A stretch of 64,000 nucleotides of DNA from Roseovarius atlanticus. Lineage in GTDB: Bacteria; Pseudomonadota; Alphaproteobacteria; Rhodobacterales; Rhodobacteraceae. Positions 25,130-33,813 of this stretch are shown here, one piece after another (position 1 is the stretch's first letter; each line of letters starts with the position of its first letter). The DNA is taken from NCBI RefSeq assembly GCF_001441615.1, contig NZ_LAXJ01000002.1:372001-436000 (forward strand). The letters are read 5' to 3'. Under the pieces are notes generated by a model. That model did no database searches and was not told the origin of the DNA. It saw only the letters and a program-made list of their open reading frames with translations. Both the position numbers and the translations under genes were made by a program.

Positions 25130-26494
25130 ATGGGAAAAACCGCCTCCTTCACCTGCACCGCCTGCGGCGCCGTCCATTCCAAATGGTCCGGCCGCTGCGA
25201 CGCCTGCGGCGAATGGAACACCATCGTCGAGGAGGCGCCGCTCTCCGCCGGCCCGGCCTCGAAATCCCTCGGCTCGAAACGCGGCAACGCGATCGCGCTC
25301 AGCGATCTTTCCACCGCCGAAGCGCCCCCGCCGCGCACCATGTCGGGGATGGCAGAGCTCGACCGCGTCCTCGGCGGCGGCCTCGTCCCCGGCTCCGCGG
25401 TGCTGGTCGGCGGCGACCCAGGCATCGGCAAGTCCACGCTCCTCTTGCAAGCCGCCGCCCGCTTCGCCCAGGCCGGCCTCAAAACCGTCTACGTCTCGGG
25501 CGAAGAGGCCAGCGCCCAGGTCCGCATGCGGGCCCAGCGGCTGGGCTTGGGCGACGCACCGGTGAAACTGGCCACCGCCACCGCCCTGCGCGACATCATC
25601 ACCACGCTCGACCGCGACACGCCCCAGCTTGTCATCATCGATTCGATCCAGACCATGTGGGCCGACAATGTCGACAGCGCGCCCGGCTCCGTGGCCCAGG
25701 TCCGCGCCGCCGCGCACGAGCTTGTCACCTTCGCTAAGCGCAAGGGCTGTTCGGTCGTCCTGGTGGGCCACGTCACCAAGGAAGGCCAGATCGCCGGCCC
25801 CCGCGTGGTGGAACACATGGTCGATTCGGTGCTCTATTTCGAAGGCGAGCGTGGCCACCAGTTCCGCATCCTGCGCGCGGTCAAGAACCGCTTCGGCCCC
25901 GCCGACGAGATCGGCGTGTTCGAGATGACGGGCAGCGGCCTGGCCGAGGTGCCCAATCCCTCCGCCCTCTTCCTGTCGGGCCGCGGCGACCCGTCCCCCG
26001 GCTCTGTCGTCTTTGCCGGCATCGAGGGCACCCGCCCCGTGCTGGTGGAAATGCAGGCGCTCGTCGCCCCCACGCCCCATTCCCAGCCGCGCCGCGCCGT
26101 GGTGGGCTGGGACGGCGCGCGCCTCGCCATGGTCCTCGCCGTGCTCGAGGCGCGCTGCGCCGTGCCCTTCGCCGGGCTCGACGTCTATCTCAACGTCGCC
26201 GGCGGCATCCGCATCTCCGAACCCGCCGCCGACCTTGCCGTCGCCGCCGCGCTGCTGAGTGCGCGGGAAGACACCGCCCTGCCCGCCGAATGTGTCCTTT
26301 TCGGCGAAATCTCTCTGTCCGGCGCCCTGCGCCCGGTGTCGCAGACAGAAAACAGGTTGAAAGAAGCCGCAAAACTTGGTTTTAGCTCCGCAATCATTCC
26401 CGCCGGGGGCAAGACCGGCGGCACGGGCGGTCTGTCGCTGCAACGCATGGGCGACCTGACCAGCTTCGTAGGTGAGATTTTCGGCGCCGGGTAG
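25130..26494 (+). CDS. radA: DNA repair protein RadA
   Basis: RadA is a RecA-related ATPase that helps branch migration and processing of recombination intermediates. The 454-residue protein has the N-terminal zinc finger (CTACGAVHSKWSGRCDAC), Walker A GGDPGIGKSTLL, the RadA-specific KNRFG motif and a C-terminal Lon-protease-like domain. The start ATG 25130 places the zinc finger near the N-terminus as in homologues. It is followed 33 bases later by a cvpA-family gene. Confidence 0.95.
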   Translation: MGKTASFTCTACGAVHSKWSGRCDACGEWNTIVEEAPLSAGPASKSLGSKRGNAIALSDLSTAEAPPPRTMSGMAELDRVLGGGLVPGSAVLVGGDPGIGKSTLLLQAAARFAQAGLKTVYVSGEEASAQVRMRAQRLGLGDAPVKLATATALRDIITTLDRDTPQLVIIDSIQTMWADNVDSAPGSVAQVRAAAHELVTFAKRKGCSVVLVGHVTKEGQIAGPRVVEHMVDSVLYFEGERGHQFRILRAVKNRFGPADEIGVFEMTGSGLAEVPNPSALFLSGRGDPSPGSVVFAGIEGTRPVLVEMQALVAPTPHSQPRRAVVGWDGARLAMVLAVLEARCAVPFAGLDVYLNVAGGIRISEPAADLAVAAALLSAREDTALPAECVLFGEISLSGALRPVSQTENRLKEAAKLGFSSAIIPAGGKTGGTGGLSLQRMGDLTSFVGEIFGAG

Positions 26495-26527
26495 CGCGCC
26501 CAACCAAAGGTAAAACAGGACGCGCTC

Positions 26528-27124
26528 ATGGAAGGCTTCACCATCATCGACGGCATCGTCGCGCTGATCATCGTGCTGTCGGCACTTCTGGCCTATTCGC
26601 GCGGGATCGTGCGCGAGCTTCTGGCCATCGCCGGCTGGATCGTGGCGGCCATCCTCGCCTTCCTCTTCGCGCCCCAGGTCGAACCGCTGGTCAAGGAGGT
26701 CCCCGTGGTGGGCGATTTCCTGGCCGACACCTGTGCGCTCTCAATGCTGGCCGCCGCGGCGGCGATCTTCGCCGTCACCCTCATCGTGACGTCGCTGATC
26801 ACCCCGCTCTTTTCCTCGGTGGTGCAACGCTCTGCCCTGGGCGGCATCGACCAGGGCCTTGGCTTTCTCTTCGGCGTGGCCCGCGGCGTCCTCTTGGTGG
26901 CCATCGCCTATTTCGTCTATGAAACGGTCGTTACCAGCCAGGACATCCAGATGATCGACGACAGCCGCTCGGCCCGCGTCTTTGCCCAGCTCACCTCCAA
27001 GGTCGAGGACGGCAACCCCGAACAGGCGCTCGGCTGGATCACCCAGAAATATGAGGACCTGGTCAGCGCCTGCGACGCCCCGGCAGAGCCCGTCAACCCG
27101 CAGCCCGCCGAGACGCAGCAGTAA
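26528..27124 (+). CDS. cvpA: CvpA-family membrane protein
   Basis: A 198-residue membrane protein with four hydrophobic segments, beginning FTIIDGIVALIIVLSALLAY and SRGIVRELLAIAGWIVAAI, typical of CvpA (colicin V production protein). E. coli cvpA lies just upstream of purF, and here it is also near purF with one small gene between. Its molecular role is unresolved, with envelope stress and cell-division links reported. The C-terminus is polar and Pro-rich. Confidence 0.88.
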   Translation: MEGFTIIDGIVALIIVLSALLAYSRGIVRELLAIAGWIVAAILAFLFAPQVEPLVKEVPVVGDFLADTCALSMLAAAAAIFAVTLIVTSLITPLFSSVVQRSALGGIDQGLGFLFGVARGVLLVAIAYFVYETVVTSQDIQMIDDSRSARVFAQLTSKVEDGNPEQALGWITQKYEDLVSACDAPAEPVNPQPAETQQ

Positions 27125-27137
27125 AAGGCACAGCGTT

Positions 27138-27584
27138 TTGCCCACCGCTCCTCTCTTTGCGGCCATCCTGATCGCGGTCTGCGGCTCGTTCATCGCCATG
27201 CAGGCCCCGATCAACGCCGCCCTGGGCCGGTCCATCGACAGCACGCTGGCCGCCGCCACGATCTCTTTCGGGGTGGGTTTCTTCATCCTTCTGGCGCTCT
27301 CGATCGTCCACGGCGACGGCCCGGCGCTGGCCCGCGCGCCCTTCGTGCCCAAATTCCTGCTGATCGGCGGCGCGCTCGGCGCGGTCTATGTCTGGTCCGC
27401 GCTCTGGGCGGTGCCGATCCTGGGCGTGCTGACCACCACGACCGTCCTGATCCTGGGCCAGATGATCGCGGCGCTGCTGATCGACCATTTCGGGTTTTTC
27501 GGCCTGACGCCGCGCGATGTCTCGCTGCAACGGGTCCTCGCGGCCATGCTGGTCGCCGCCGGTGCGGTCCTGTCGCGCTACTGA
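27138..27584 (+). CDS. DMT-superfamily (YdcZ/DUF606-type) membrane transporter
   Basis: The 148-residue product has five hydrophobic segments and the ISFGVGFF and VLILGQMIAALLIDHFGFFG motifs typical of the short YdcZ-type drug/metabolite transporters, which may work as dimers. The start is probably TTG at 27138, since AAAAGG lies nine bases upstream and no ATG or GTG occurs before the first membrane segment. It sits between cvpA and purF, 13 bases after cvpA. The substrate is unknown. Confidence 0.75.
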   Translation: MPTAPLFAAILIAVCGSFIAMQAPINAALGRSIDSTLAAATISFGVGFFILLALSIVHGDGPALARAPFVPKFLLIGGALGAVYVWSALWAVPILGVLTTTTVLILGQMIAALLIDHFGFFGLTPRDVSLQRVLAAMLVAAGAVLSRY

Positions 27585-27713
27585 AGCGCCCCGAAAACCG
27601 TCGCCCGGACGACACGTCGCGTCACACCGACAGATTTCCCATGATAGTTTCGTGACATATCCGGCCCGAGCCACTATCTAGTGCTCAAGCGTCCACGGAT
27701 TCGGAGCTGCCCC

Positions 27714-29207
27714 TTGTCCGACAAGCACATGCCCCCTGCCCATCCTTTCGACTTCGACGCGGTGCGCGACACCGACGACGAGGACAAACTGCGCGAGGAA
27801 TGCGGCGTTTTCGGGGTGATCGGCGTCACTGACGCCGCCAATTTCGTCGCCCTCGGCCTGCACGCCCTGCAACACCGGGGCCAAGAGGCCGGCGGCATCG
27901 TCTCCCACGATCCCGATCAGGGTTTCAACTCCGCCCGCCGCTTCGGCTACGTCCGCGACAACTTCACCCGGCAAAGCTTGATGGAAACCCTGCCCGGCGC
28001 GCTGTCCATCGGCCATGTCCGCTATTCCACCGCGGGCGGCAAGAACCCGGTGATCCGCGACGTGCAGCCCTTCTTCGGCGAATTCGCCATGGGTGGCGCC
28101 GCCATTGCGCATAACGGCAACATCACCAACGCCAATGCCCTGCGCCGCGAGTTGATCGAGCGAGGCTCGATCTTCCAATCCAATTCCGACACCGAGTGCA
28201 TCATCCACCTGATGGCCCGCTCGCTGCAACGCACCATCCCCGAACGCATGGAAGACGCCCTGCGCCGCGTCGAAGGCGCGTTCTCGATCGTCGCCATGAC
28301 CCGCACGAAACTGATCGGCGTGCGCGACCCGCTTGGCGTGCGCCCGCTGGTTCTGGGCCAGGTCGGCGACGGCTGGGTCCTCAGCTCTGAGACATGCGCG
28401 CTCGACATCATCGGCGCGCAATTCGTGCGCGAGATCGAACCGGGCGAGATGGTCGTCATCAACGAAAGCGGGGTCGAAAGCTTCCGGCCCTTCCGCCCGC
28501 GCCCCTCGCGTTTCTGTATCTTCGAGCATGTCTATTTCTCGCGCCCCGATTCCATTATCGGCGGCCGCTCGGTCTATGAAACCCGCCGCCAGATCGGCGT
28601 GGAACTGGCCAAGGAAAGCCCGGTCGAGGCCGATCTGGTCTGCCCGGTGCCAGATTCCGGCACCCCCGCCGCCATCGGCTTCAGCCAGGAAAGCGGCATC
28701 CCCTACGCCATGGGCATCATCCGCAACCAGTACATGGGCCGCACCTTCATCGAACCGACCGAGCAGATCCGCAACATGGGCGTCCGGCTCAAGCTGAACG
28801 TCAACCGCGCCCTGATACAGGGCAAGCGCGTGATCCTTGTCGATGACAGCGTCGTGCGCGGCACCACCTCGCGCAAGATCAAGGAGATGATCCTCGACGC
28901 CGGCGCGGCCGAGGTGCACTTCCGTATCGCTAGCCCCCCCACCGCCTGGCCCTGTTTCTACGGCGTCGATACACCCAACCGCGAGAAACTGCTGGCCGCC
29001 ACCATGTCCGAGGACGAAATGCGCGAGCATCTGGCCGTGGACAGCCTCAAGTTCATCTCGCTCGACGGTCTCTACCGCGCCGTGGGCGAGGCCAAGGGCC
29101 GTGACACAGGCTGTCCGCAATATTGCGACGCCTGCTTCTCGGGCGACTATCCCGTCGAGCCCTCCGACCAAGTCGAAAAGGGATTCCAGCTCAAGGCCGC
29201 CGAGTAA
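27714..29207 (+). CDS. purF: Amidophosphoribosyltransferase
   Basis: PurF commits PRPP to purine synthesis by transferring glutamine nitrogen. It is the Bacillus-type enzyme with a propeptide and an Fe-S cluster: the N-terminal nucleophile after processing is Cys30 in EECGVFGV, and likely cluster ligands are in SRFCIFEHV, AWPCFYG and YCDACFSG. PRPP binding is VILVDDSVVRGTTS. The start is probably TTG 27714, with GGAG seven bases before it; the ATG at 27729 lacks a ribosome site. The propeptide of 29 residues is longer than the 11 of Bacillus subtilis. cvpA lies upstream. Confidence 0.93.
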   Translation: MSDKHMPPAHPFDFDAVRDTDDEDKLREECGVFGVIGVTDAANFVALGLHALQHRGQEAGGIVSHDPDQGFNSARRFGYVRDNFTRQSLMETLPGALSIGHVRYSTAGGKNPVIRDVQPFFGEFAMGGAAIAHNGNITNANALRRELIERGSIFQSNSDTECIIHLMARSLQRTIPERMEDALRRVEGAFSIVAMTRTKLIGVRDPLGVRPLVLGQVGDGWVLSSETCALDIIGAQFVREIEPGEMVVINESGVESFRPFRPRPSRFCIFEHVYFSRPDSIIGGRSVYETRRQIGVELAKESPVEADLVCPVPDSGTPAAIGFSQESGIPYAMGIIRNQYMGRTFIEPTEQIRNMGVRLKLNVNRALIQGKRVILVDDSVVRGTTSRKIKEMILDAGAAEVHFRIASPPTAWPCFYGVDTPNREKLLAATMSEDEMREHLAVDSLKFISLDGLYRAVGEAKGRDTGCPQYCDACFSGDYPVEPSDQVEKGFQLKAAE

Positions 29208-29360
29208 AGCCGCAGCCCGCACCGGCGTATAGGCGCCCCTCCGCCAGTCCGATGCTGCAACGCAGCGTCATTCCGCCGATGTGTGAAACCCCGGGTTTTC
29301 ATTGCGCCGAGTCGGCCTTAGGTGCCGCGCGTTCACCCATGCAACGCAAGCAGGCAAGAA

Positions 29361-29624
29361 ATGGCATCCGAGACCGACACACCCCGCGAAACACTCGAGA
29401 CGGCGACCGACAAGAACGCGCTCCCCTCGGGGCGCCTCGCGCTGCTCGGAACCTTCATGAAACCCGATGGCGACCGCGCGCTGATCCGCACCGCCTCGGG
29501 CAAGATCGCGACCGTCACCAAGGGCGCCACCATCGGCAACGCCAAGGTGATCGCCATCGAGGAAGGCAAGCTCGTGCTCATGCGCGGCACCAACACCACG
29601 ACGCTGGAAATGCCCCGCGGCTAA
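29361..29624 (+). CDS. Small conserved hypothetical protein, 87 aa (PilP/GspC-like fold)
   Basis: The short protein has a compact beta-rich core, LALLGTFMKPDGDRALIRT...GKIATVTKGATIGNAKVIAIEEGKLVLM, reminiscent of the small HR-type beta domain of PilP and GspC, though no secretin system is nearby and no signal peptide or membrane segment is visible. The N-terminal 25 residues are polar. The start at 29361 is the only ATG before the core. Function unknown; a real gene is likely because codon use matches its neighbours. Confidence 0.6.
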   Translation: MASETDTPRETLETATDKNALPSGRLALLGTFMKPDGDRALIRTASGKIATVTKGATIGNAKVIAIEEGKLVLMRGTNTTTLEMPRG

Positions 29625-29663
29625 GGCTTGACCGCGCCCGGCCCGTCCGGGCACAAGCCTCCC

Positions 29664-30086
29664 ATGGCCGACGCACCCCTTCGCTACCGCCCGCATCATT
29701 TCCTCTGCTCGCTGGGGTTCCGGGGCAAGGGCTATTCCGACGCGTTCACCGCCAACATGGGGCGCATCGTGAATGACCGCTTGCGCGCGCCCGGCGGCGA
29801 CGATGAGGTGATCGAGGTCGTCGGCGTCACCGACGACATCTGCGCCCCCTGCCCCAAGCGGCGCGGCACGCTCTGCACCTCGCAACGCAAGATCGACGCG
29901 CTCGACACCCGTCACGCCCGCGCGCTCGGCCTTACCGTGGGCACCCGCCTCACATGGGGCGAGGCGAAGCAGCGTATCAAGGCAAACGTGCCACCCGGCG
30001 CACTCTCGCAGCTTTGCGCGGGCTGCCAGTGGCTGGAGCTGGGCCTCTGCGAAGCCGCCCTGACAGACCTTCACGAAAGCGCCTGA
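29664..30086 (+). CDS. DUF1284 Cys-rich protein
   Basis: A 140-residue protein with many Cys residues in a metal-binding arrangement: FLCSLGF near residue 15, CAPCPKRRGTLC, and CAGCQWLELGLC. It begins RYRPHHFLCSLGFRGKGYS, the typical start of DUF1284 proteins, which are widespread, small and uncharacterised. The spacing of Cys pairs suggests zinc or an iron-sulfur centre, but the metal is not known. Start ATG 29664 follows a Pro-rich non-coding stretch. The gene is convergent with bioY. Confidence 0.8.
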   Translation: MADAPLRYRPHHFLCSLGFRGKGYSDAFTANMGRIVNDRLRAPGGDDEVIEVVGVTDDICAPCPKRRGTLCTSQRKIDALDTRHARALGLTVGTRLTWGEAKQRIKANVPPGALSQLCAGCQWLELGLCEAALTDLHESA

Positions 30087-30088
30087 GC

Positions 30089-30155
30089 CGTTTTCTGCGC
30101 AGAAAACGCCCCGGAAAATACGCATTTTCCGGCGCAGAATTTACGCAAATTCTGC
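30089..30155. repeat. Three tandem palindromes (locus D)
   Basis: Perfect palindrome 30089-30108 (20 bp, centre TGCGCA), stem-loop 30111-30132 (9-bp arms CCGGAAAAT, loop ACGC) and stem-loop 30134-30155 (9-bp arms GCAGAATTT, loop ACGC). The order resembles loci A and E. They lie directly after the DUF1284 stop codon. Confidence 0.88.
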
Positions 30156-30171
30156 CACCCCGCCCAAACGA

Positions 30172-30210
30172 AAAACGCCGCCCCGGTCCGGGACGGCGCT
30201 TCAAAAAAAA
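30172..30210 (-). terminator. Terminator of bioY (possibly bidirectional)
   Basis: On the minus strand a GCGCCGTCCCGG / CCGGGGCGGCG stem is followed by TTTTT; on the plus strand the same stem is followed by an A-rich stretch, so strong termination is expected for bioY, 20 bases after its stop. Confidence 0.75.
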
Positions 30211-30225
30211 CCTGTCGGTGAGGCC

Positions 30226-30795
30226 TTAGCCCTTGCGTGCCTGCAGCGCCTTCCAGCCGCCCCAGACGACCATCGCCGCGATCACGGCCTTGACCGCGTC
30301 ACCCAGCAGGAACGGCGCCATCCAGCCGGCCCACAGCTCGGGCATGGTTTTGCCCATCACCATCGCCGGCCATGCGAGGCCCGGTACGTACAGCAGCGCC
30401 GAAATCGCCATTGCGATCACCGCCGTCGACACGACACCCCGTGCCAGACCCTTTTCCACGGCCAGTCCGGCCAGGAACGCCATCGCGGCAAACCCGTAAA
30501 GGAACCCGGCGGTCGGCCCCATCAGCGCCGCACCCGACATGCCGTTGGCAAAGACCGGCAGGCCCATCGCTCCATAGCCCAGGTACGTGACCAGCGTCGC
30601 CAGCCCCAGCTGCGAACCGAAGGTCAACCCGACGATCAGGATCGCCAGCGTCTGCAACGTCATCGGCACGGGGAAGAACGGGATGCTCACCTGCGCGGCC
30701 ATGGCGATGAACAGCGATCCGCCGATCACCAGCCCCAGTTTCTTCGTCAAACCTTCGTGGCCGATCACGGCCTTGCTCAAAACGGTATCCGCCAT
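30226..30795 (-). CDS. bioY: Biotin transporter BioY
   Basis: BioY is the membrane S-component that binds and imports biotin, alone or with BioMN. The 189-residue protein has six hydrophobic segments and the motifs VSIPFFPVPMTLQTLAIL and YLGYGAMGLPVFANGMSG typical of the family. No bioM or bioN lies beside it. The start has AAAGGA at eight to ten bases. A TTGACA hexamer occurs about 60 bases upstream on the minus strand, but no BioR-type palindrome was found. birA lies in the same window at 49838. Confidence 0.92.
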   Translation of the reverse strand: MADTVLSKAVIGHEGLTKKLGLVIGGSLFIAMAAQVSIPFFPVPMTLQTLAILIVGLTFGSQLGLATLVTYLGYGAMGLPVFANGMSGAALMGPTAGFLYGFAAMAFLAGLAVEKGLARGVVSTAVIAMAISALLYVPGLAWPAMVMGKTMPELWAGWMAPFLLGDAVKAVIAAMVVWGGWKALQARKG

Positions 30796-30904
30796 GGCAC
30801 TGTCCTTTCCTGTCTCGTTTCACCCGCCTTTTTTGGGTGCGCCGGGCCAAGTGTCAAGCGGATTGCACTTGATATTGCCCCGCCGGAATGAGATTTGGCA
30901 GAGC

Positions 30905-31558
30905 ATGAATGACGCAGCACCTCGTAAAATCGCCCTCGTGACCGGCGCCTCGCGCGGCCTTGGCGCAGCCCTCGCCCAGGCGCTTGCCCCGACGCACCAC
31001 ATCGTGGCCGTCGCCCGCACCACCGGCGCGCTGGAAGAGCTGGACGACCGCATCAAGGCCCAGGGCGGCGACGCGACGCTGGCGCCCATGGACATCAACA
31101 CCGAGGCCGCAATGGCCCAGCTCTGCCGGTCGATCTACGACCGCTGGGGCGCGCTCGACCTCTGGGTGCACACCGCCGTGCACGCCGCGCCGATGACGCC
31201 CACGCACCAGATCGACGCCAAGGACTGGCGCAATTCGCTCAACACCAACGTCGATGCCGTCGCCCGCCTGATCGGTTTCATCAGCCCGCTTCTGGGCGAA
31301 CGGGGCCGTGCCGTCTTCTTCGACGATCCCCGCGCCGGGCAGAAATTCTTCGGCAGCTACGGCGCCACCAAGGCCGCGCAGATCGCCCTTGCCCGCAGCT
31401 GGCAGGCCGAAACGGTCAAGCTTGGCCCCAAGGTGCTGGTGCTCGACCCGGGCCCCATCGCCACCGCGACCCGCGCGCGGTTCTTTCCAGGCGAGGATCG
31501 CGACGCCCTGCCCACCGCACCCGACGTGGCCGCGCGCCTGTTGCCCGAGATTCTGTAG
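30905..31558 (+). CDS. Short-chain dehydrogenase/reductase
   Basis: A 217-residue classical SDR using NAD(P)H: cofactor motif TGASRGLGAA at residues 14-23 and the active-site Tyr-Lys pair in SYGATKAAQ. The NNAG-type region reads VHTAVHA instead of the usual NNAG, a notable deviation shared by YciK-like members. The gene is divergent from bioY across a 109-base gap. Substrate unknown. Confidence 0.85.
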   Translation: MNDAAPRKIALVTGASRGLGAALAQALAPTHHIVAVARTTGALEELDDRIKAQGGDATLAPMDINTEAAMAQLCRSIYDRWGALDLWVHTAVHAAPMTPTHQIDAKDWRNSLNTNVDAVARLIGFISPLLGERGRAVFFDDPRAGQKFFGSYGATKAAQIALARSWQAETVKLGPKVLVLDPGPIATATRARFFPGEDRDALPTAPDVAARLLPEIL

Positions 31559-31807
31559 CGCCCGTCAGGCTTCGCCGCGCTCATCCGGCAAATGTCAGCA
31601 CACGCGCCTGTCTTGTTGAAAAACGAATGCGCAAACACGCCACATCGTCCTGTTGCACGGGCGGCAAACGCATTGCCCCCAAATAAATAGACTACAAAAC
31701 AATGGCTTGCCTGTTTTTGGCGAAAATTACTGTATTTCTCTGAAACTTTTCGCCAGCGCGTTCCGTCTCTTCCGTCGCGGGGGCGCAAAAAAGACAGGAA
31801 ACCACAG

Positions 31808-31933
31808 ATGCGCTTGCTTATCAGTGTTCTGACAAAATGCAGCCAAAAGGCTGAAGCACGGGTCGAAGAAGGACCGTCGCGGCTGACACGCGACGAGATC
31901 GCCAGCCTTTTCGCCGCAGAACTTAGCTACTGA
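31808..31933 (+). CDS. Probable small protein, 41 aa
   Basis: This frame runs from ATG 31808 to TGA 31931 and has an AGGAA ribosome site seven bases before the ATG. It begins MRLLISVLTKCSQKAEARV and ends SLFAAELSY. It has one Cys and a charged, helical middle, with no membrane segment. The DNA is less GC-rich than neighbouring genes. Upstream are an AT-rich stretch and an inverted repeat GGCGAAAA / TTTTCGCC, which may be its control region. I do not recognise a family. It is too short for automatic gene finders to call reliably. Confidence 0.5.
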   Translation: MRLLISVLTKCSQKAEARVEEGPSRLTRDEIASLFAAELSY

Positions 31934-32281
31934 GGTCGGCGACCTGCCTCTTACAGTCCTGGCGCGGCGACGGCATAGACACAAGACGCGGTCCCGTTAA
32001 GCCCCGCAACGGGCGTAGCAAAATGCGCGGCGTCCCGGCGATTGCAGGTCTTTGCCGGGCGAATGTATCGACAGTCGCATCCGCGCCCCCGGCTTCTTCT
32101 TGCCAATAATACGCCTCTCCGACGCCTGCCACCTGACACCAGCCCCGAACCTCCTGTTGCCCTCCGGACGCGGCCCCGCACAGCCCATCCCTTGCACGGC
32201 CTGCAGCGCTTGCCCCCTGCCCACAGCCCCGCTACACAAGGCAAAACCCCGCCAATCTCCCTTGCAGGCAGGAGCAGCCCC
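31934..32281. other. Intergenic region, no gene seen
   Basis: The stretch of about 350 bases between the small gene and surE has no frame with a ribosome site. It is C-rich near surE. I see no tRNA, no clear promoter and only a short CCCGTT / AACGGG inverted repeat close to its left end. Confidence 0.5.
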
Positions 32282-33064
32282 TTGCGCATTCTCATCACCA
32301 ACGACGACGGCATCTCGGCCCCCGGCCTCGCCGTCCTGGAAGAGATCGCGACCGACCTTGCCGGGCCCTCGGGCGAGGTCTGGACCGTGGCCCCCGCCTT
32401 CGAGCAATCGGGCGTCGGCCACTGCATTTCCTACACCACGCCAATGATGATCAGCCAGATGGACGAGCGCCGCTTCGCCGCGCAAGGCTCGCCCGCCGAC
32501 TGCGTGCTGGCCGCCGTCCACGACGTGATGAAGGACACGCCCCCCGACCTGATCCTCTCGGGCGTCAACCGCGGCAACAACGCGGCCGAGAACGCGGTCT
32601 ATTCCGGCACCGTGGGTGCGGCCATGGAAGCCGCGCTTCAGGGCTATCCCGCTGTCGCGCTTAGCCAGTATTACGGCCCGCGCAACCGCGACCTCGACGA
32701 CAAGTTCGAATCAAGCCGCCAGCATGGTCTTGCCACCCTGCGCACCCTGCTGGACAAGGGCGTCTGGACGCAGGACGATTACGGCATCTTCTACAACGTC
32801 AACTTCCCGCCCATCCCCGGCGCCGAGGTGCAGGGCCTCCGCGCCTGCCGCCAGGGCTTTCGCCGCGACATGGGCTTCGGCGTGCAACCCACCACTTCGC
32901 CCTCCGGCCGCCGCTTTCTCTGGGTCACCGGCGCGCCGCAGGGCGAGCCCACCGCCGACGGCACCGATGCCGACTGGAACCTCAAGGGCTATATTTCCGT
33001 CACGCCCATGCGCGCCGATCTTACCGCGCATGACGCGCTCGACGCGCTCAAGGCGATCGAATGA
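32282..33064 (+). CDS. surE: 5'/3'-nucleotidase SurE
   Basis: SurE is a stationary-phase survival phosphatase acting on nucleoside 5'- and 3'-monophosphates. The metal site ITNDDGI is at the N-terminus, and [20 protein letters not shown] holds further ligands. The start is TTG at 32282, with AGGAG seven bases before it; there is no ATG before the conserved DDG. Length 260 aa is typical. It overlaps pcm by four bases and leads the conserved surE-pcm-nlpD cluster. Confidence 0.94.
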   Translation: MRILITNDDGISAPGLAVLEEIATDLAGPSGEVWTVAPAFEQSGVGHCISYTTPMMISQMDERRFAAQGSPADCVLAAVHDVMKDTPPDLILSGVNRGNNAAENAVYSGTVGAAMEAALQGYPAVALSQYYGPRNRDLDDKFESSRQHGLATLRTLLDKGVWTQDDYGIFYNVNFPPIPGAEVQGLRACRQGFRRDMGFGVQPTTSPSGRRFLWVTGAPQGEPTADGTDADWNLKGYISVTPMRADLTAHDALDALKAIE

Positions 33065-33723
33065 CGCTGATGACCGACGACGCCGACGATATCGCCGAAC
33101 GCAAGATGCAGTTTCTCTTCGCGCTGCGCTCGCGCGGGGTGACCGACAAGCGCGTCCTGACGGCAATGGAAAAGATCGACCGCGGCGCCTTCGTGCGCGG
33201 CCACTTCGCCACCCGCGCGTACGAGGACATGCCCCTGCCCATCACCTGCGGCCAGACCATATCGCAGCCCTCCGTCGTCGGCCTGATGACGCAGGCCCTG
33301 CGCGTCACGCCCCGCGACAAGGTGCTCGAGGTCGGCACCGGCTCGGGCTACCAGGCCGCGATCCTCAGCCAGCTTGCCCGCCGCGTCTATACCGTCGACC
33401 GGCACAAGGCGCTGGTGACCGACGCCAGCGCCATATTTCAGGCGCTGGACCTGACCAACATCACCGCCCTCACGGCGGATGGCAGCTTCGGCCTGCCCGA
33501 ACAAGCCCCGTTCGACCGCATCCTCGTGACGGCCGCGGCCGAGGATCCGCCCGGGCCGCTCTTGGCGCAGTTGAAAATCGGGGGTATCATGGTGGTACCC
33601 GTGGGGCAGTCCGACGCGGTACAAAGCCTGATCCGGGTCACCCGGTCCGAGACGGGCTTCGACTATGACGAACTGCGCCCGGTGCGTTTCGTGCCCCTGC
33701 TCGAAGGCTTGGGCCGGGACTGA
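33061..33723 (+). CDS. pcm: Protein-L-isoaspartate O-methyltransferase
   Basis: Pcm repairs isoaspartyl residues in aged proteins using S-adenosylmethionine. The 220-residue protein has the SAM motif [16 protein letters not shown] and the family segments ERGAFV-like [10 protein letters not shown] and [15 protein letters not shown]. It follows surE with an ATGA overlap, the usual arrangement of this stress-survival cluster, and precedes the nlpD-like gene by 90 bases. Confidence 0.93.
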   Translation: MTLMTDDADDIAERKMQFLFALRSRGVTDKRVLTAMEKIDRGAFVRGHFATRAYEDMPLPITCGQTISQPSVVGLMTQALRVTPRDKVLEVGTGSGYQAAILSQLARRVYTVDRHKALVTDASAIFQALDLTNITALTADGSFGLPEQAPFDRILVTAAAEDPPGPLLAQLKIGGIMVVPVGQSDAVQSLIRVTRSETGFDYDELRPVRFVPLLEGLGRD

Positions 33724-33813
33724 CAGGACAGGACAGAACCAACGGCCGGGACCGCCCCGGTCACCGCTTTGATCCCCGGCCAACAAGGGGACCGAGATGA
33801 GGACAAGATCGAG

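Noticed and set aside
25088..26503. 471-codon minus-strand frame opposite radA
   Set aside because: Antisense shadow of radA, Gly/Ala/Arg/His-rich with no motif.
30796..30904. BioR operator or biotin riboswitch before bioY
   Set aside because: No BioR-type palindrome or known riboswitch pattern could be seen in the gap.
31934..32281. tRNA or other RNA gene before surE
   Set aside because: No cloverleaf arms or T-loop GGTTCGA-type sequence found.
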